Assembly: GCA_022563275.1 (NCBI GenBank)
Contig: JADFNR010000131.1
Coordinates: forward strand, 1-9,160
Reading direction: 5' to 3'
DNA: 9,160 nucleotides
Source of the DNA: Chloroflexota bacterium
GTDB taxonomy: Bacteria > Chloroflexota > Dehalococcoidia > UBA3495
The notes under the pieces are model-generated. The model did not search any database and was not told the DNA's origin. It saw only the letters and a list, made by a program, of their open reading frames with translations. The translations under genes and the position numbers were made by a program. This document shows, one piece after another, positions 1 through 6,428 of the stretch. Position 1 is the first letter of the stretch. Every line of letters begins with the position of its first letter.

Positions 1-783
1 CAGGGACACCGCTGGCTCGTGGGGATACTGACACCCGCCAGCCGCTACCTCACCGGCCTTCTCCCGATGGTGCGGCAGGCCGACCCTTCAGCCGCCACCG
101 TCGCTTTGGTCAGGGCTTCCACCGGCGAATTCCCCAAGGCGGTGTGCTCCGGATTGGCTGAAGCGGCAGAGGACCTGGGATTCAGGACCGTTCTCGACAT
201 CGAATTCGAGGCGTCCGCAGACGATTTCGCGGCGGCGCTGGATGAACTGAAGAATTCCCGGCCCGATGTGGTGGTGCTTGTGGGCCGGGTGCGGAACGAC
301 CTTAGGCTGGCCCGCCAACTGGCCGATAGTGGCATCAATGCCGGAACCGTCGTGGCGGTGGCCGCTGGGATTCAAGAGTTTCAAAATTATCTGGGGAGCC
401 AGGCAGACCGTTTCGTTGGTCCCAGCCAATGGGAGCCAGATGCCAACTACGAACCGGATTTTGGGCCGGTAAATGAGCAGGTTGTGGCTTCTCTGGCACG
501 GGACGGACATCAAAACGTTGACTACCCCATGGCCCAGGCCTACGCTGCCGGGGTCGTCGTCCAGCGGTGTTTGGAAGTAGCGGGCAGCGCCGACAGCCAA
601 GCCCTCAGAAACGCGGCCGCGGGGTTAAAGTTTTCCACGTTCTTCGGGAACTTCCAGATCGACGGCGAGACCGGCCGGCAGATCGGACGGGAAACGCTGT
701 TAGTTCAATGGCAGGAGGGCCGGAAAGTGGTCGTCTGGCCGCCACAATCCGCCCAGGGAGAATTGGTCCATCCCTGGCGTTAG
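1..783 (+). CDS. ABC transporter substrate-binding protein, branched-chain amino-acid type (5' partial)
   Basis: This is the C-terminal part of a type 1 periplasmic-binding-fold protein (Peripla_BP_6/LivJ-like). Such proteins capture a small solute outside the membrane and deliver it to an ABC permease. The frame is open from base 1, and the GTG at 19 lies inside conserved sequence, so the true start and any signal peptide are off the left edge. About 260 residues are visible of a family length near 400. The visible part has the family's layout: an early LTPASRYL segment, an alternating sheet-helix domain with an AEAAEDLGF stretch, a later AQAYAAGVVVQ helix, and a closing VVWPP near the C-terminus. 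The stop lies 30 nt before the SDR gene, which suggests one operon. The ligand cannot be told; proteins of this fold bind amino acids, amides, urea and aromatic acids. No permease or ATPase gene is in view. Confidence 0.85.
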   Translation, partial: QGHRWLVGILTPASRYLTGLLPMVRQADPSAATVALVRASTGEFPKAVCSGLAEAAEDLGFRTVLDIEFEASADDFAAALDELKNSRPDVVVLVGRVRNDLRLARQLADSGINAGTVVAVAAGIQEFQNYLGSQADRFVGPSQWEPDANYEPDFGPVNEQVVASLARDGHQNVDYPMAQAYAAGVVVQRCLEVAGSADSQALRNAAAGLKFSTFFGNFQIDGETGRQIGRETLLVQWQEGRKVVVWPPQSAQGELVHPWR

Positions 784-813
784 AACGGGTCCGGCGCGCA
801 AAAAGGGAGGAAT

Positions 814-1650
814 ATGGCCGAGCTTGATAATAAGATCGCGCTGATCACCGGAGCGGGACGGGGCATCGGACAGGCCATCGCCTTGGCCTACGCTAGAGAG
901 GGCGCCCATCTGTCTCTGGCCGCTCGTAGTGGGTCAGAGCTGGAAGAGACGGCCAACCAATGCCGGAAGTTGGGGGCCGAAGTCCTGATAACGCCCACCG
1001 ATGTGACCGACGCCGGCCAGGTGGAGCGGTTGGTCGATGCCACGGTCGAGCGTTATTCAGCCATCGATATCCTGGTCAATAACGCCGGCATTCCCGGTCC
1101 GGTCGGTGTGCTACAGGACAATGACCTGGACGCCTGGATCAGCACGATACAAGTCAACTTGATCGGGGTGTATCTATGCTGCCGGGCGGTCCTGCCGGTG
1201 ATGCGGCGGAACAACTCGGGCAGGATCGTTAACCTGTCCGGGGCGGGGGCGGCCAACGCCTGGGCCAACATGTCTGCCTATTGCTCCAGCAAAGCCGCGG
1301 TGGTGCGGCTGACCGAGGTCCTTGCCCTGGAATTGGCCGGCACCGGCATCACGGTAAATGCCCTGGGGCCGGGCTCGGTCCACACCGGGATGTGGGATGA
1401 GATGACCGAAGCAGCGGCGAAGGCCGGGGCCGATCAGATTCACGAGATCGGTCTGCGCGTCACGTCCGGCGGTGGCGCGTCGATCGAGCGTTGTGCGGAC
1501 CTGGCCGTGTGGCTGGCCGGGAGCGGGGCCGACGGACTGAGCGGGAGAATGATCTCTGCTTTCAATGACGACTTCGAGTCCCTGAGTCCGGCTATTCCTG
1601 AGATAATGGCATCAGACCTCTACACCATCAGGCGGGTTGACCCGGTCTAA
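814..1650 (+). CDS. SDR family NAD(P)-dependent oxidoreductase
   Basis: This 278-residue classical short-chain dehydrogenase/reductase should be a soluble enzyme that oxidises an alcohol or reduces a carbonyl with NAD(P). The cofactor motif TGAGRGIG is at 12-19, the adenine-pocket Asp is D63, and NNAG is at 89-92. The catalytic tetrad is N115, S142, Y156 and K160 (YCSSK). Arg at 16 and 38 may favour NADP, which is an inference. The C-terminus is unusual: the common VDGG ending is replaced by a longer tail with SGRMISAFNDDF and a final DLYTIRR, so it belongs to a distinct SDR subgroup. The ATG at 814 follows AGGGAGG (804-810) with a short 3-nt gap. It sits between the solute-binding protein and the ureohydrolase and is probably co-transcribed with both. 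The substrate is unknown. Confidence 0.9.
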   Translation: MAELDNKIALITGAGRGIGQAIALAYAREGAHLSLAARSGSELEETANQCRKLGAEVLITPTDVTDAGQVERLVDATVERYSAIDILVNNAGIPGPVGVLQDNDLDAWISTIQVNLIGVYLCCRAVLPVMRRNNSGRIVNLSGAGAANAWANMSAYCSSKAAVVRLTEVLALELAGTGITVNALGPGSVHTGMWDEMTEAAAKAGADQIHEIGLRVTSGGGASIERCADLAVWLAGSGADGLSGRMISAFNDDFESLSPAIPEIMASDLYTIRRVDPV

Positions 1651-1676
1651 CACTAATGCCATAAAAGGAGAGAACC

Positions 1677-2660
1677 ATGCCCGAGCTCCGCGATGAAAAC
1701 CCGCATGCCGGTTCGCCGGAAGAACCTTGGCCCATTATCCGGGCCCAGTCCAGAAGTTTCTTCAAAGCCCCTTTATGCACCGATCTGGAAGAACTGGACG
1801 CCGACGTTGCCCTGATCGGTGTCCCCTTCGACCAAGGAACCCTGGGCCGGCCCGGAGCGCGGTTCGGTCCGGACGCAATTCGTGACGCTCCCCGGGCCTA
1901 TTCCTACTCCGATCCCTACGGCAAACAGACCTCCGCTGAGGGTTTCTTCGACGTCGACGCCCAAGATGAGTTGCTGCGGGGTATCACCATGGCCGACTGC
2001 GGCAACATCACGATCGTCCCCTCGGAGGTTGTCGAAAATTTCGCTAAGATCACGAAAGCGGTGGAAAAAGCGGTGGAGAGAGGCTCTTTTCCAGTGGTAG
2101 TGGGAGGAGACCACGCTATCACTTTCCCGGTGGTCCGGGGACTGCACAAGTTCGCCCCTCTGAACATTGTGCATTTCGACGCCCACCTGGACTATACCCA
2201 CGACATCCAAGACAACCTTTACACCCACGCCAGCCCCATCCGGCGCTGCCGGGAGTTGGACCATGTCGGGCACATCACTTCCGTGGGTATCAGGTCCGCC
2301 CGGAGGAAGCCCTACGAGGAAGCGCTGCGAGATGGCAGCTTGATCATCAGCAAGCAGCGGTTCAGGCAATTAGGCCCGCGGGGTGTGGCGGAATTGGTGC
2401 CGGAAGCGGAGAACCTGTACATCACCTTCGACATCGATGTAATCGACCCCAGCCAAGCCCCAGGCACCGGCACACCCGAGACCGGAGGCCTGTTTTACGA
2501 CGAGATCAGGGAATGTATCTCAGAATTGCTGCGCAAGTCTAACCTGGTCGGATTCGATATGGTGGAGGTGGCCCCGCCTTACGACACCTCGGAACTGACT
2601 GTCCAGGTGGCTTCCAGGCTGATCGTGGACATATTGGCGGCGCGTTTTCCTTCCCGCTAA
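1677..2660 (+). CDS. speB: Agmatinase-family ureohydrolase
   Basis: This 327-residue enzyme of the arginase/agmatinase superfamily should hydrolyse a guanidino compound to urea and an amine in the cytoplasm, using two Mn ions. All six expected metal ligands are visible: H146 in GGDH (143-146), D168, H170 and D172 in FDAHLD, and D252 and D254 in FDIDVIDP. The substrate-side GTGTPETGG loop follows (263-271), and a DMVEVAPPYD motif (294-303) with the conserved Glu matches agmatinase-type members. Length is close to the usual 300-330 residues. The ATG at 1677 has AAGGAG at 1665-1670 with a 6-nt gap. It starts 26 nt after the SDR stop. Agmatinase is the default call, but guanidinobutyrase, guanidinopropionase or guanidine hydrolase share these motifs, so the fold is certain and the substrate is not. 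Confidence 0.88.
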   Translation: MPELRDENPHAGSPEEPWPIIRAQSRSFFKAPLCTDLEELDADVALIGVPFDQGTLGRPGARFGPDAIRDAPRAYSYSDPYGKQTSAEGFFDVDAQDELLRGITMADCGNITIVPSEVVENFAKITKAVEKAVERGSFPVVVGGDHAITFPVVRGLHKFAPLNIVHFDAHLDYTHDIQDNLYTHASPIRRCRELDHVGHITSVGIRSARRKPYEEALRDGSLIISKQRFRQLGPRGVAELVPEAENLYITFDIDVIDPSQAPGTGTPETGGLFYDEIRECISELLRKSNLVGFDMVEVAPPYDTSELTVQVASRLIVDILAARFPSR

Positions 2661-2682
2661 GGGAAAATGAAGCAATCCCGTA

Positions 2683-2717
2683 GTTGCCTTGCCATCAAGC
2701 GTGCCTTGGCGGGCAAC
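2683..2717. repeat. Imperfect hairpin in the convergent gap after the ureohydrolase gene
   Basis: GTTGCC at 2683-2688 pairs with GGCAAC at 2712-2717, and inside it GCCA (2691-2694) pairs with TGGC (2707-2710) across a small asymmetric bulge. It lies 22 nt after the ureohydrolase stop, in the 141-nt gap facing the minus-strand DinB relic. No T-run follows on either strand, so a terminator role is only possible. Apart from this and a 12-bp palindrome at 2780-2791, I see nothing in 2661-2801. Confidence 0.3.
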
Positions 2718-2801
2718 GACTCCACCCAACCCGTTTAAATTGAGTTCAACGGCAGTCAATACCCGATCTATGCCAAAGGGCCGGCGCCGGCAGTGGGATT
2801 T

Positions 2802-3361
2802 CTACTCGTCGATTGGCCTGCTGGGTATCACGCCGCCGTTGTAAGCGCTGTCTTCGATCCCACGCATGATGCCTCTGACGTAGGCCATCTGCCCGCCGTG
2901 CTGGTTGAACTCCCAGATGATCTGTTGAAACATGGTGGTCATCGTAATATCGCCATATCTGGCCTTGATCACCGTCTTGTCCAAGGCGTCGTCTTCGAGG
3001 CCCTTAAAGAACTGAATCGCCGTATCCTGGGCCTACCTGGCGTAGTCCAAGAGTAGTGAAAACGGTGGCACTTGAAACTCCTCCAGTTGCTCTACCGTGA
3101 ACCCTGTGCCGTTGTCTAGGGCCTGAGCAGGCGACGGCCCATCTTGTCCGCCCAACTCTCTTCCCACGATTGCGGAGCATTCCTGCATCGAGCCATCCAC
3201 ATGTCCAGTATCCGGTCGTAGTGCCAAGCTATGAAGCCGATGGACATGCAGTTAGGGTTTGGCCGCCAGGAGAGTTCTTCAGGCGTGAGTCCTTCGAGAC
3301 AGCGAACGAGAGAGCGATTGTTCTGGTCCAGGCACTTTTGGATAAACTCGACTAACGTCAC
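2802..3361 (-). pseudogene. DinB-family protein, broken by a frameshift and an in-frame stop
   Basis: Read on the minus strand from a GTG at 3361, the first 75 codons encode a DinB/YfiT-like N-terminus with helix FIAWHYDRILDMW (H47 is the likely metal His). At about 3135-3140 the frame must slip by one base, as after loss of one base in a GGGCC run; left alone, this frame stops at 3116-3118. The next frame continues the family sequence with NGTGFTVEQLEEF and PFSLLLDYAR, then meets TAG at 3033-3035. The same frame resumes at once with AQDTAIQFFKGLEDDAL and ends in a DinB-like C-terminus (QHGGQMAYVRG, H155), stopping at 2802-2804. Joined, the parts give 186 codons, a normal DinB length. Two independent lesions favour a pseudogene, though either could be a sequencing or assembly error. 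Intact members are four-helix metal-binding proteins, some of them thiol-dependent transferases. Confidence 0.8.
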
Positions 3362-3398
3362 GTTCTTTTCCCCATGTGTGTCCTTGGCAAAATGCAGA

Positions 3399-3434
3399 AG
3401 GTGGCTCTGCCAGTGTTCAATGGCAAAGCCACCT
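3399..3434 (-). terminator. Long inverted repeat, possible terminator of the FAH-family gene
   Basis: AGGTGGCT (3399-3406) pairs perfectly with AGCCACCT (3427-3434). After one C/A mismatch the stem continues as TGCCA (3408-3412) with TGGCA (3421-3425), leaving an 8-nt loop. It lies 31 nt beyond the stop of the minus-strand FAH-family gene and 38 nt before the DinB start. On the minus strand it is followed by a T-rich but interrupted stretch (TTCTGCATTTTG). This fits a weak intrinsic terminator or a processing hairpin. I see no other feature in 3362-3464. Confidence 0.45.
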
Positions 3435-3464
3435 GATGGGTCCGCGGTTACGGCTCAGGGGAGC

Positions 3465-4220
3465 CTACTTCTCCAGTTTGATGGGGTTGCTCAGGACTCC
3501 GATACCCTCGATCTCGATCTCGCAGACGTCGCCGTCGTGCATCTCCTGGGGCTCGCCGGGGGTGCCGGTGTAGATCATGTCGCCGGGTTCCAGGGTCACG
3601 TACTCGGTAATGAACTCGAGGATGGTCGGCACGTCGAATATCAGGTAGGTGGTGCTTTCGCTCTGTACTTCTTTCCCGTTGATGCGGCCGGTGACCCGGA
3701 TGTTGTGGGGGTCGAGCTCAGTCTCGATGTAGGGGCCGGCGGGGGTGAAGGTGTCCGAGGACTTGGCCCGCCACCAGTTGCGGTCGTCGCGCTGCCAGTC
3801 GCGCGCGGAGACGTCGTTGCCGCAGGTGTAGCCAAGCACATGCTCCATGGCGTTGGCCTTGGTGAGTTTGTGGCAGCGGTCTTTGATCACGACGACCAAC
3901 TCGGCTTCGGCGTCCAGTTTCTCGGTGCCCTTGGGCCGGATGATGGTCTCGCCGGGGCCGATGACCGAGTTGGGGGTCTTGAAGAAGACCATGGGAATCT
4001 CGGGGGCCGGGCGGTCGTGCAGGTGGCTGGAGTAATTCAGGCCGATGGCCAGGACCTTGGTGGGCACACAGGGGGCCAGCAGTTGGACCTCTGACAGCTT
4101 GTGGGTGTGGTCGGTGATGGTGAAATCTTCAAAGGGGCTGGCGCTCAACTCTTTAACCGAGTCCCCCTCCACGGCTCCGTAGCTGATCTGGCCGTGGGCG
4201 AGATATCTGGCGATCTTCAT
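3465..4220 (-). CDS. Fumarylacetoacetate hydrolase (FAH) family protein
   Basis: This 251-residue FAH-fold enzyme belongs with the 2-hydroxyhepta-2,4-diene-1,7-dioate isomerase/acylpyruvase group. Members use a divalent metal to cleave or isomerise 2-oxo or enol acids, often late in aromatic catabolism. The LAIGLNYSSH motif at 57-66 begins the fold. Metal ligands are visible as E105 and E107 (AEAEL) and D136 (GNDVSARDWQ). IYTGTPGE (216-223) and the closing GVLSNPI segment are typical. I place the start at ATG 4220, which encodes MKIARYL and has AGGAGG 10 nt upstream; an in-frame TTG at 4241 would start upstream of that Shine-Dalgarno sequence. The dehydrogenase gene lies 151 nt upstream on the same strand. 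Exact substrate is open: fumarylpyruvate, acylpyruvate and oxaloacetate activities all occur in this group. Confidence 0.88.
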   Translation of the reverse strand: MKIARYLAHGQISYGAVEGDSVKELSASPFEDFTITDHTHKLSEVQLLAPCVPTKVLAIGLNYSSHLHDRPAPEIPMVFFKTPNSVIGPGETIIRPKGTEKLDAEAELVVVIKDRCHKLTKANAMEHVLGYTCGNDVSARDWQRDDRNWWRAKSSDTFTPAGPYIETELDPHNIRVTGRINGKEVQSESTTYLIFDVPTILEFITEYVTLEPGDMIYTGTPGEPQEMHDGDVCEIEIEGIGVLSNPIKLEK

Positions 4221-4230
4221 GGGGTTGTTC

Positions 4231-4236
4231 CCTCCT
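4231..4236 (-). promoter_or_regulatory. Shine-Dalgarno that fixes the FAH-family start
   Basis: On the minus strand this reads AGGAGG, 10 nt before the ATG at 4220. It lies inside the longer TTG-started frame, so it supports the ATG as the true start. Confidence 0.7.
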
Positions 4237-4338
4237 AGCAATAACTATCGCGGTCCGGGTCTTTTAGTTTTCTTGTTTCCGCCACGGGACCGGATGCCGT
4301 TCTTCGAATAACCGCGTAATCTTAACCCGTTGAGACCA

Positions 4339-4362
4339 GGTTGGCTACCGGCCCAGCCACCC
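4339..4362. repeat. Small imperfect hairpin after the dehydrogenase stop
   Basis: TGGCT (4342-4346) pairs with AGCCA (4355-4359). The stem extends by two more G-C pairs after one T/C mismatch. It lies 9 nt past the stop of the minus-strand dehydrogenase, in its 151-nt gap to the FAH-family gene. No T-run follows, so termination is doubtful. I found no convincing separate promoter for the FAH-family gene in 4221-4371, which leaves co-transcription possible. Confidence 0.25.
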
Positions 4363-4371
4363 GGCCGGCCA

Positions 4372-5403
4372 CTAGCTCTCGATGACCAGTTTTCCGTAGA
4401 AATCCCTGGATTCCATGACCTTGTGCGCGCCGGCCACGTCGTCCAACGGGAACACCTCGGCCACGATCCCGTGAAGAGAACCGTGGTGCACCACCTTCAT
4501 GAAGTCGGCGAAGGTCCGGTTGCTGCGGCCGCCGCTGCCCATTAGCTGCAATGGCCGGCCGTGGAGCAGCGAGAGGTCCATCTCCACCTGAGTCCCGGAG
4601 GTTACTCCAGTGATCACCAGGCGGCCGCGTGGGGCCATCGACAGCAGGTTCTCGTTCCAGATATCCGCGCCGACGCAGTCAAAGACCAGGTCCACGCCCT
4701 GTCCGCCGGTCAGTTCCTTAACCCGCTCACTGAATTTGGGAGTCTCCCGGTAGTTGATCACCTCGTCCGCGCCCCATTCCCGGGCCTTGTCCAGCTTCCA
4801 CTGGCTGCCTGCGGTGGTGATGACCCGGGCGCCGACCATCTTGGCCATCTGGATCGCCATGCTGCCCACACCGCTGCCGGCGGCCTGGACCAGCACCGTA
4901 TCCCAGGGTTTCATCTGGGCCTGGGTCATCAAACAGTGCCAGACCGTGTGGGCCGCGATGGGCAGGGTGGCGGCCTCGTTGAAGTCCATGGAGTCGGGGA
5001 TCACGTGGGCGTTGGCCGCGGGTGCGGTCACATACTCCGCATGGCCTCCATCCACGTCAACTCCGATGCGTTGGCCGTTGGAGCATGACTGGTCCAGGCC
5101 CATGTTGCAGTTGTCGCAGACTCCGCAGGTTACCCGGTTGTTGAGGATCACCCGGTCGCCGACCTTGAGCGAGGTGTTCGCCTCTGGGCTGATGGCGGTG
5201 ATCTCCCCAGCGATGTCGCAGCCCAGGATCCGGGGCAGCGGGCCGTTGTAACTCTTGCCGGCCCGCAGGTTCAGGTCCAGGTGGTTCAGAGCGCTGGCCC
5301 GGACCCGGAGCATGATTTCGCCTGGGGCTATTTCGGGATCGGGGCGGTCGCCGTAGACCAATTTGTCGGCGCCGCCGTGCTCATTGATATAAACGGCCTT
5401 CAT
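4372..5403 (-). CDS. Zinc-binding medium-chain dehydrogenase (MDR; alcohol dehydrogenase/quinone oxidoreductase-like)
   Basis: This 343-residue cytoplasmic medium-chain dehydrogenase/reductase has an N-terminal GroES-like domain and a Rossmann domain with GSGVG at 176-180. Four cysteines with structural-zinc spacing are present: C93, C96, C99 and C107. The usual catalytic zinc ligands are not: the Cys position is N40 within ALNHLDL, and the usual GHE is GCD (61-63). That combination is seen in COG0604-type enzymes related to quinone oxidoreductases, which can work without catalytic zinc. The likely reaction is NAD(P)H-linked reduction of an enone or oxidation of an alcohol, with the substrate unknown. 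The ATG at 5403 has GGGAGG at 5411-5416 (7-nt gap) and a strong promoter upstream. It lies divergent from the second SDR and upstream of the FAH-family gene on the same strand. Confidence 0.9.
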   Translation of the reverse strand: MKAVYINEHGGADKLVYGDRPDPEIAPGEIMLRVRASALNHLDLNLRAGKSYNGPLPRILGCDIAGEITAISPEANTSLKVGDRVILNNRVTCGVCDNCNMGLDQSCSNGQRIGVDVDGGHAEYVTAPAANAHVIPDSMDFNEAATLPIAAHTVWHCLMTQAQMKPWDTVLVQAAGSGVGSMAIQMAKMVGARVITTAGSQWKLDKAREWGADEVINYRETPKFSERVKELTGGQGVDLVFDCVGADIWNENLLSMAPRGRLVITGVTSGTQVEMDLSLLHGRPLQLMGSGGRSNRTFADFMKVVHHGSLHGIVAEVFPLDDVAGAHKVMESRDFYGKLVIES

Positions 5404-5423
5404 GGGGCAGCCTCCCGTCTTAG

Positions 5424-5466
5424 TGTGCCTGAATCAGATGAAATCATAACCTGGCATATAGGCACA
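5424..5466. promoter_or_regulatory. Inverted repeat bracketing the leftward -10 box, possible operator
   Basis: TGTGCCT at 5424-5430 is repeated inverted as AGGCACA at 5460-5466, with half-site centres 36 bp apart. One arm lies just past the expected start of transcription of the minus-strand dehydrogenase. The other overlaps the first base of its -35 hexamer. A regulator binding both arms could repress the dehydrogenase. Seven-bp arms at this distance can occur by chance. Confidence 0.3.
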
Positions 5467-5471
5467 GTCAA
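5443..5471 (-). promoter_or_regulatory. Sigma-70-type promoter for the dehydrogenase gene
   Basis: On the minus strand, TTGACT (5471-5466) and TATGAT (5448-5443) are separated by exactly 17 nt, each matching five of six consensus bases. Transcription would begin near 5436, giving a leader of about 33 nt that contains the Shine-Dalgarno sequence at 5411-5416. Confidence 0.65.
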
Positions 5472-5502
5472 AGCTGTAGCGGGCAGGAACCAGCGCTGTC
5501 TA

Positions 5503-5532
5503 TTGACCCCCTTGGCAATGTCCATCTACTAT
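5503..5532 (+). promoter_or_regulatory. Putative sigma-70-type promoter for the second SDR gene
   Basis: TTGACC (5503-5508, five of six consensus bases) and TACTAT (5527-5532, four of six) are 18 nt apart. Transcription would start about 35 nt before the ATG at 5574. Its -35 box is 31 nt from that of the leftward promoter, so the two are arranged back to back. It is weaker than its neighbour. Confidence 0.45.
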
Positions 5533-5563
5533 CCAATAATCAATCCTAAAGACCGCTTCCCGT

Positions 5564-5567
5564 GGAG
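5564..5567 (+). promoter_or_regulatory. Shine-Dalgarno deciding the second SDR start
   Basis: GGAG lies 6 nt before the ATG at 5574. It overlaps the codons that would follow an in-frame GTG at 5562, so the ATG is preferred. Confidence 0.55.
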
Positions 5568-5573
5568 TGTTCA

Positions 5574-6368
5574 ATGAGTCTGGCTGAATTCGATATTACG
5601 GGCCAAAAAGTCCTGGTCGTGGGCGCCGGCCGGGGCATCGGCAAGGGCATCGCTTTGGCTTTCGCCGAGGCGGGCGCGGATGTCGCCATCGCCAGTCTGA
5701 CCGAGGCTACCGTGGGCAAGGTTGCTGAAGAGATCAGGGCCATGGGCCGCGCCGCCCTGCCGGTCACCGGCGACGCCACCAAAGCCGCCGACATGGACCG
5801 CATCGCCTCCCAGGTACTGTCCGAATTCGGCCATATCGACACCCTGGTCACCTGTGTCGGCGATTCGATACGCAAGCCGGTGGTCAAGTTACCTGGAACG
5901 TCGGACGAGGGCATGACTGAGGACGACTGGAACCATGTGGTGAACATCAACCTGACCGAGGCCTTTCAGGGTTGCCGGGCGATCGGCCCCCACCTGTTGG
6001 AGCGCGGCCAGGGCTCGGTCATCAACATCTCCGGCTGGGCATCGTTCCGGGGCCGGCCCGGTTACTCGGCTTATGATGCCGCCAAGGCTGGAGTCATGCG
6101 CTTCACCGAGACGGTGTCCCAGGAATGGGCGCCCTACGGGGTCAGAGTGAACGCGGTGGCGCCGGGTTCTTTCCCAGACCCGGACCAGATGTCGGCCGAG
6201 GCCTACCAGGCACGGCAGGACGATGCCAAAGGGCGGGTCCCGCTGGGCCGGGTTGGGAGATTAAAAGAGCCAGGGTACTTGTGTGTGTTCCTGGCCTCGC
6301 CCGCCGCCTCCTACATCACGGGACAGACCTGGGCGGTGGACGGCGGGATCAGCATCAAACATCCGTAA
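5574..6368 (+). CDS. SDR family oxidoreductase (FabG-like, with altered NNAG motif)
   Basis: This 264-residue classical SDR is probably a cytoplasmic NAD(P)-linked dehydrogenase acting on a hydroxy or oxo compound. The cofactor loop VGAGRGIG is at 16-23. N126, S153, Y167 and K171 (YDAAK) give the full catalytic tetrad, and WAVDGG at 253-258 is the usual FabG-like ending. The normal NNAG after strand 4 reads TCVG (93-96). The following loop, about 98-116, is long and includes KPVVKLPGTSDEG, which may shape the substrate pocket. The ATG at 5574 is chosen over GTG 5562 because of the GGAG 6 nt upstream. The gene is read from the divergent promoter region and lies 60 nt before the acyl-CoA ligase, so the two may form an operon. 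It shares the classical SDR motifs with the SDR at 814 but has a different C-terminus and active-site loop. Confidence 0.9.
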   Translation: MSLAEFDITGQKVLVVGAGRGIGKGIALAFAEAGADVAIASLTEATVGKVAEEIRAMGRAALPVTGDATKAADMDRIASQVLSEFGHIDTLVTCVGDSIRKPVVKLPGTSDEGMTEDDWNHVVNINLTEAFQGCRAIGPHLLERGQGSVINISGWASFRGRPGYSAYDAAKAGVMRFTETVSQEWAPYGVRVNAVAPGSFPDPDQMSAEAYQARQDDAKGRVPLGRVGRLKEPGYLCVFLASPAASYITGQTWAVDGGISIKHP

Positions 6369-6428
6369 GCGTCAGTAGACCTGTTGCGACGAAACTGACC
6401 GGAAATACTACCGGAGGCGCTTTAAGCC

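Noticed and set aside
19..21. GTG as the start of the solute-binding protein
   Set aside because: The frame is open from base 1 and the GTG falls inside conserved domain sequence with no Shine-Dalgarno sequence, so the gene runs off the left edge.
1773..2369. Minus-strand open frame of 198 codons inside the ureohydrolase gene
   Set aside because: It is antisense to the complete set of Mn-binding motifs, with no domain or Shine-Dalgarno sequence of its own.
2780..2791. 12-bp palindrome GCCGGCGCCGGC
   Set aside because: It is a GC-only palindrome with no loop, no T-run and no nearby promoter, and is easily produced by chance in GC-rich DNA.
3033..3137. Programmed frameshift and stop-codon read-through (recoding) in the DinB gene
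   Set aside because: There is no slippery heptamer at the shift point, and two separate recoding events in one small gene are unlikely. Mutation or assembly error is simpler.
3508..3523. Short CTCGAT-type repeat
   Set aside because: It lies within the FAH-family gene and encodes the alternating Glu-Ile strand near the C-terminus, so it is explained by coding sequence.
3231..4094. Plus-strand open frame of 287 codons opposite the FAH-family gene
   Set aside because: Its Val/Gly/Asp-rich protein is the antisense shadow of the FAH-fold gene, whose metal-binding motifs are clear on the minus strand.
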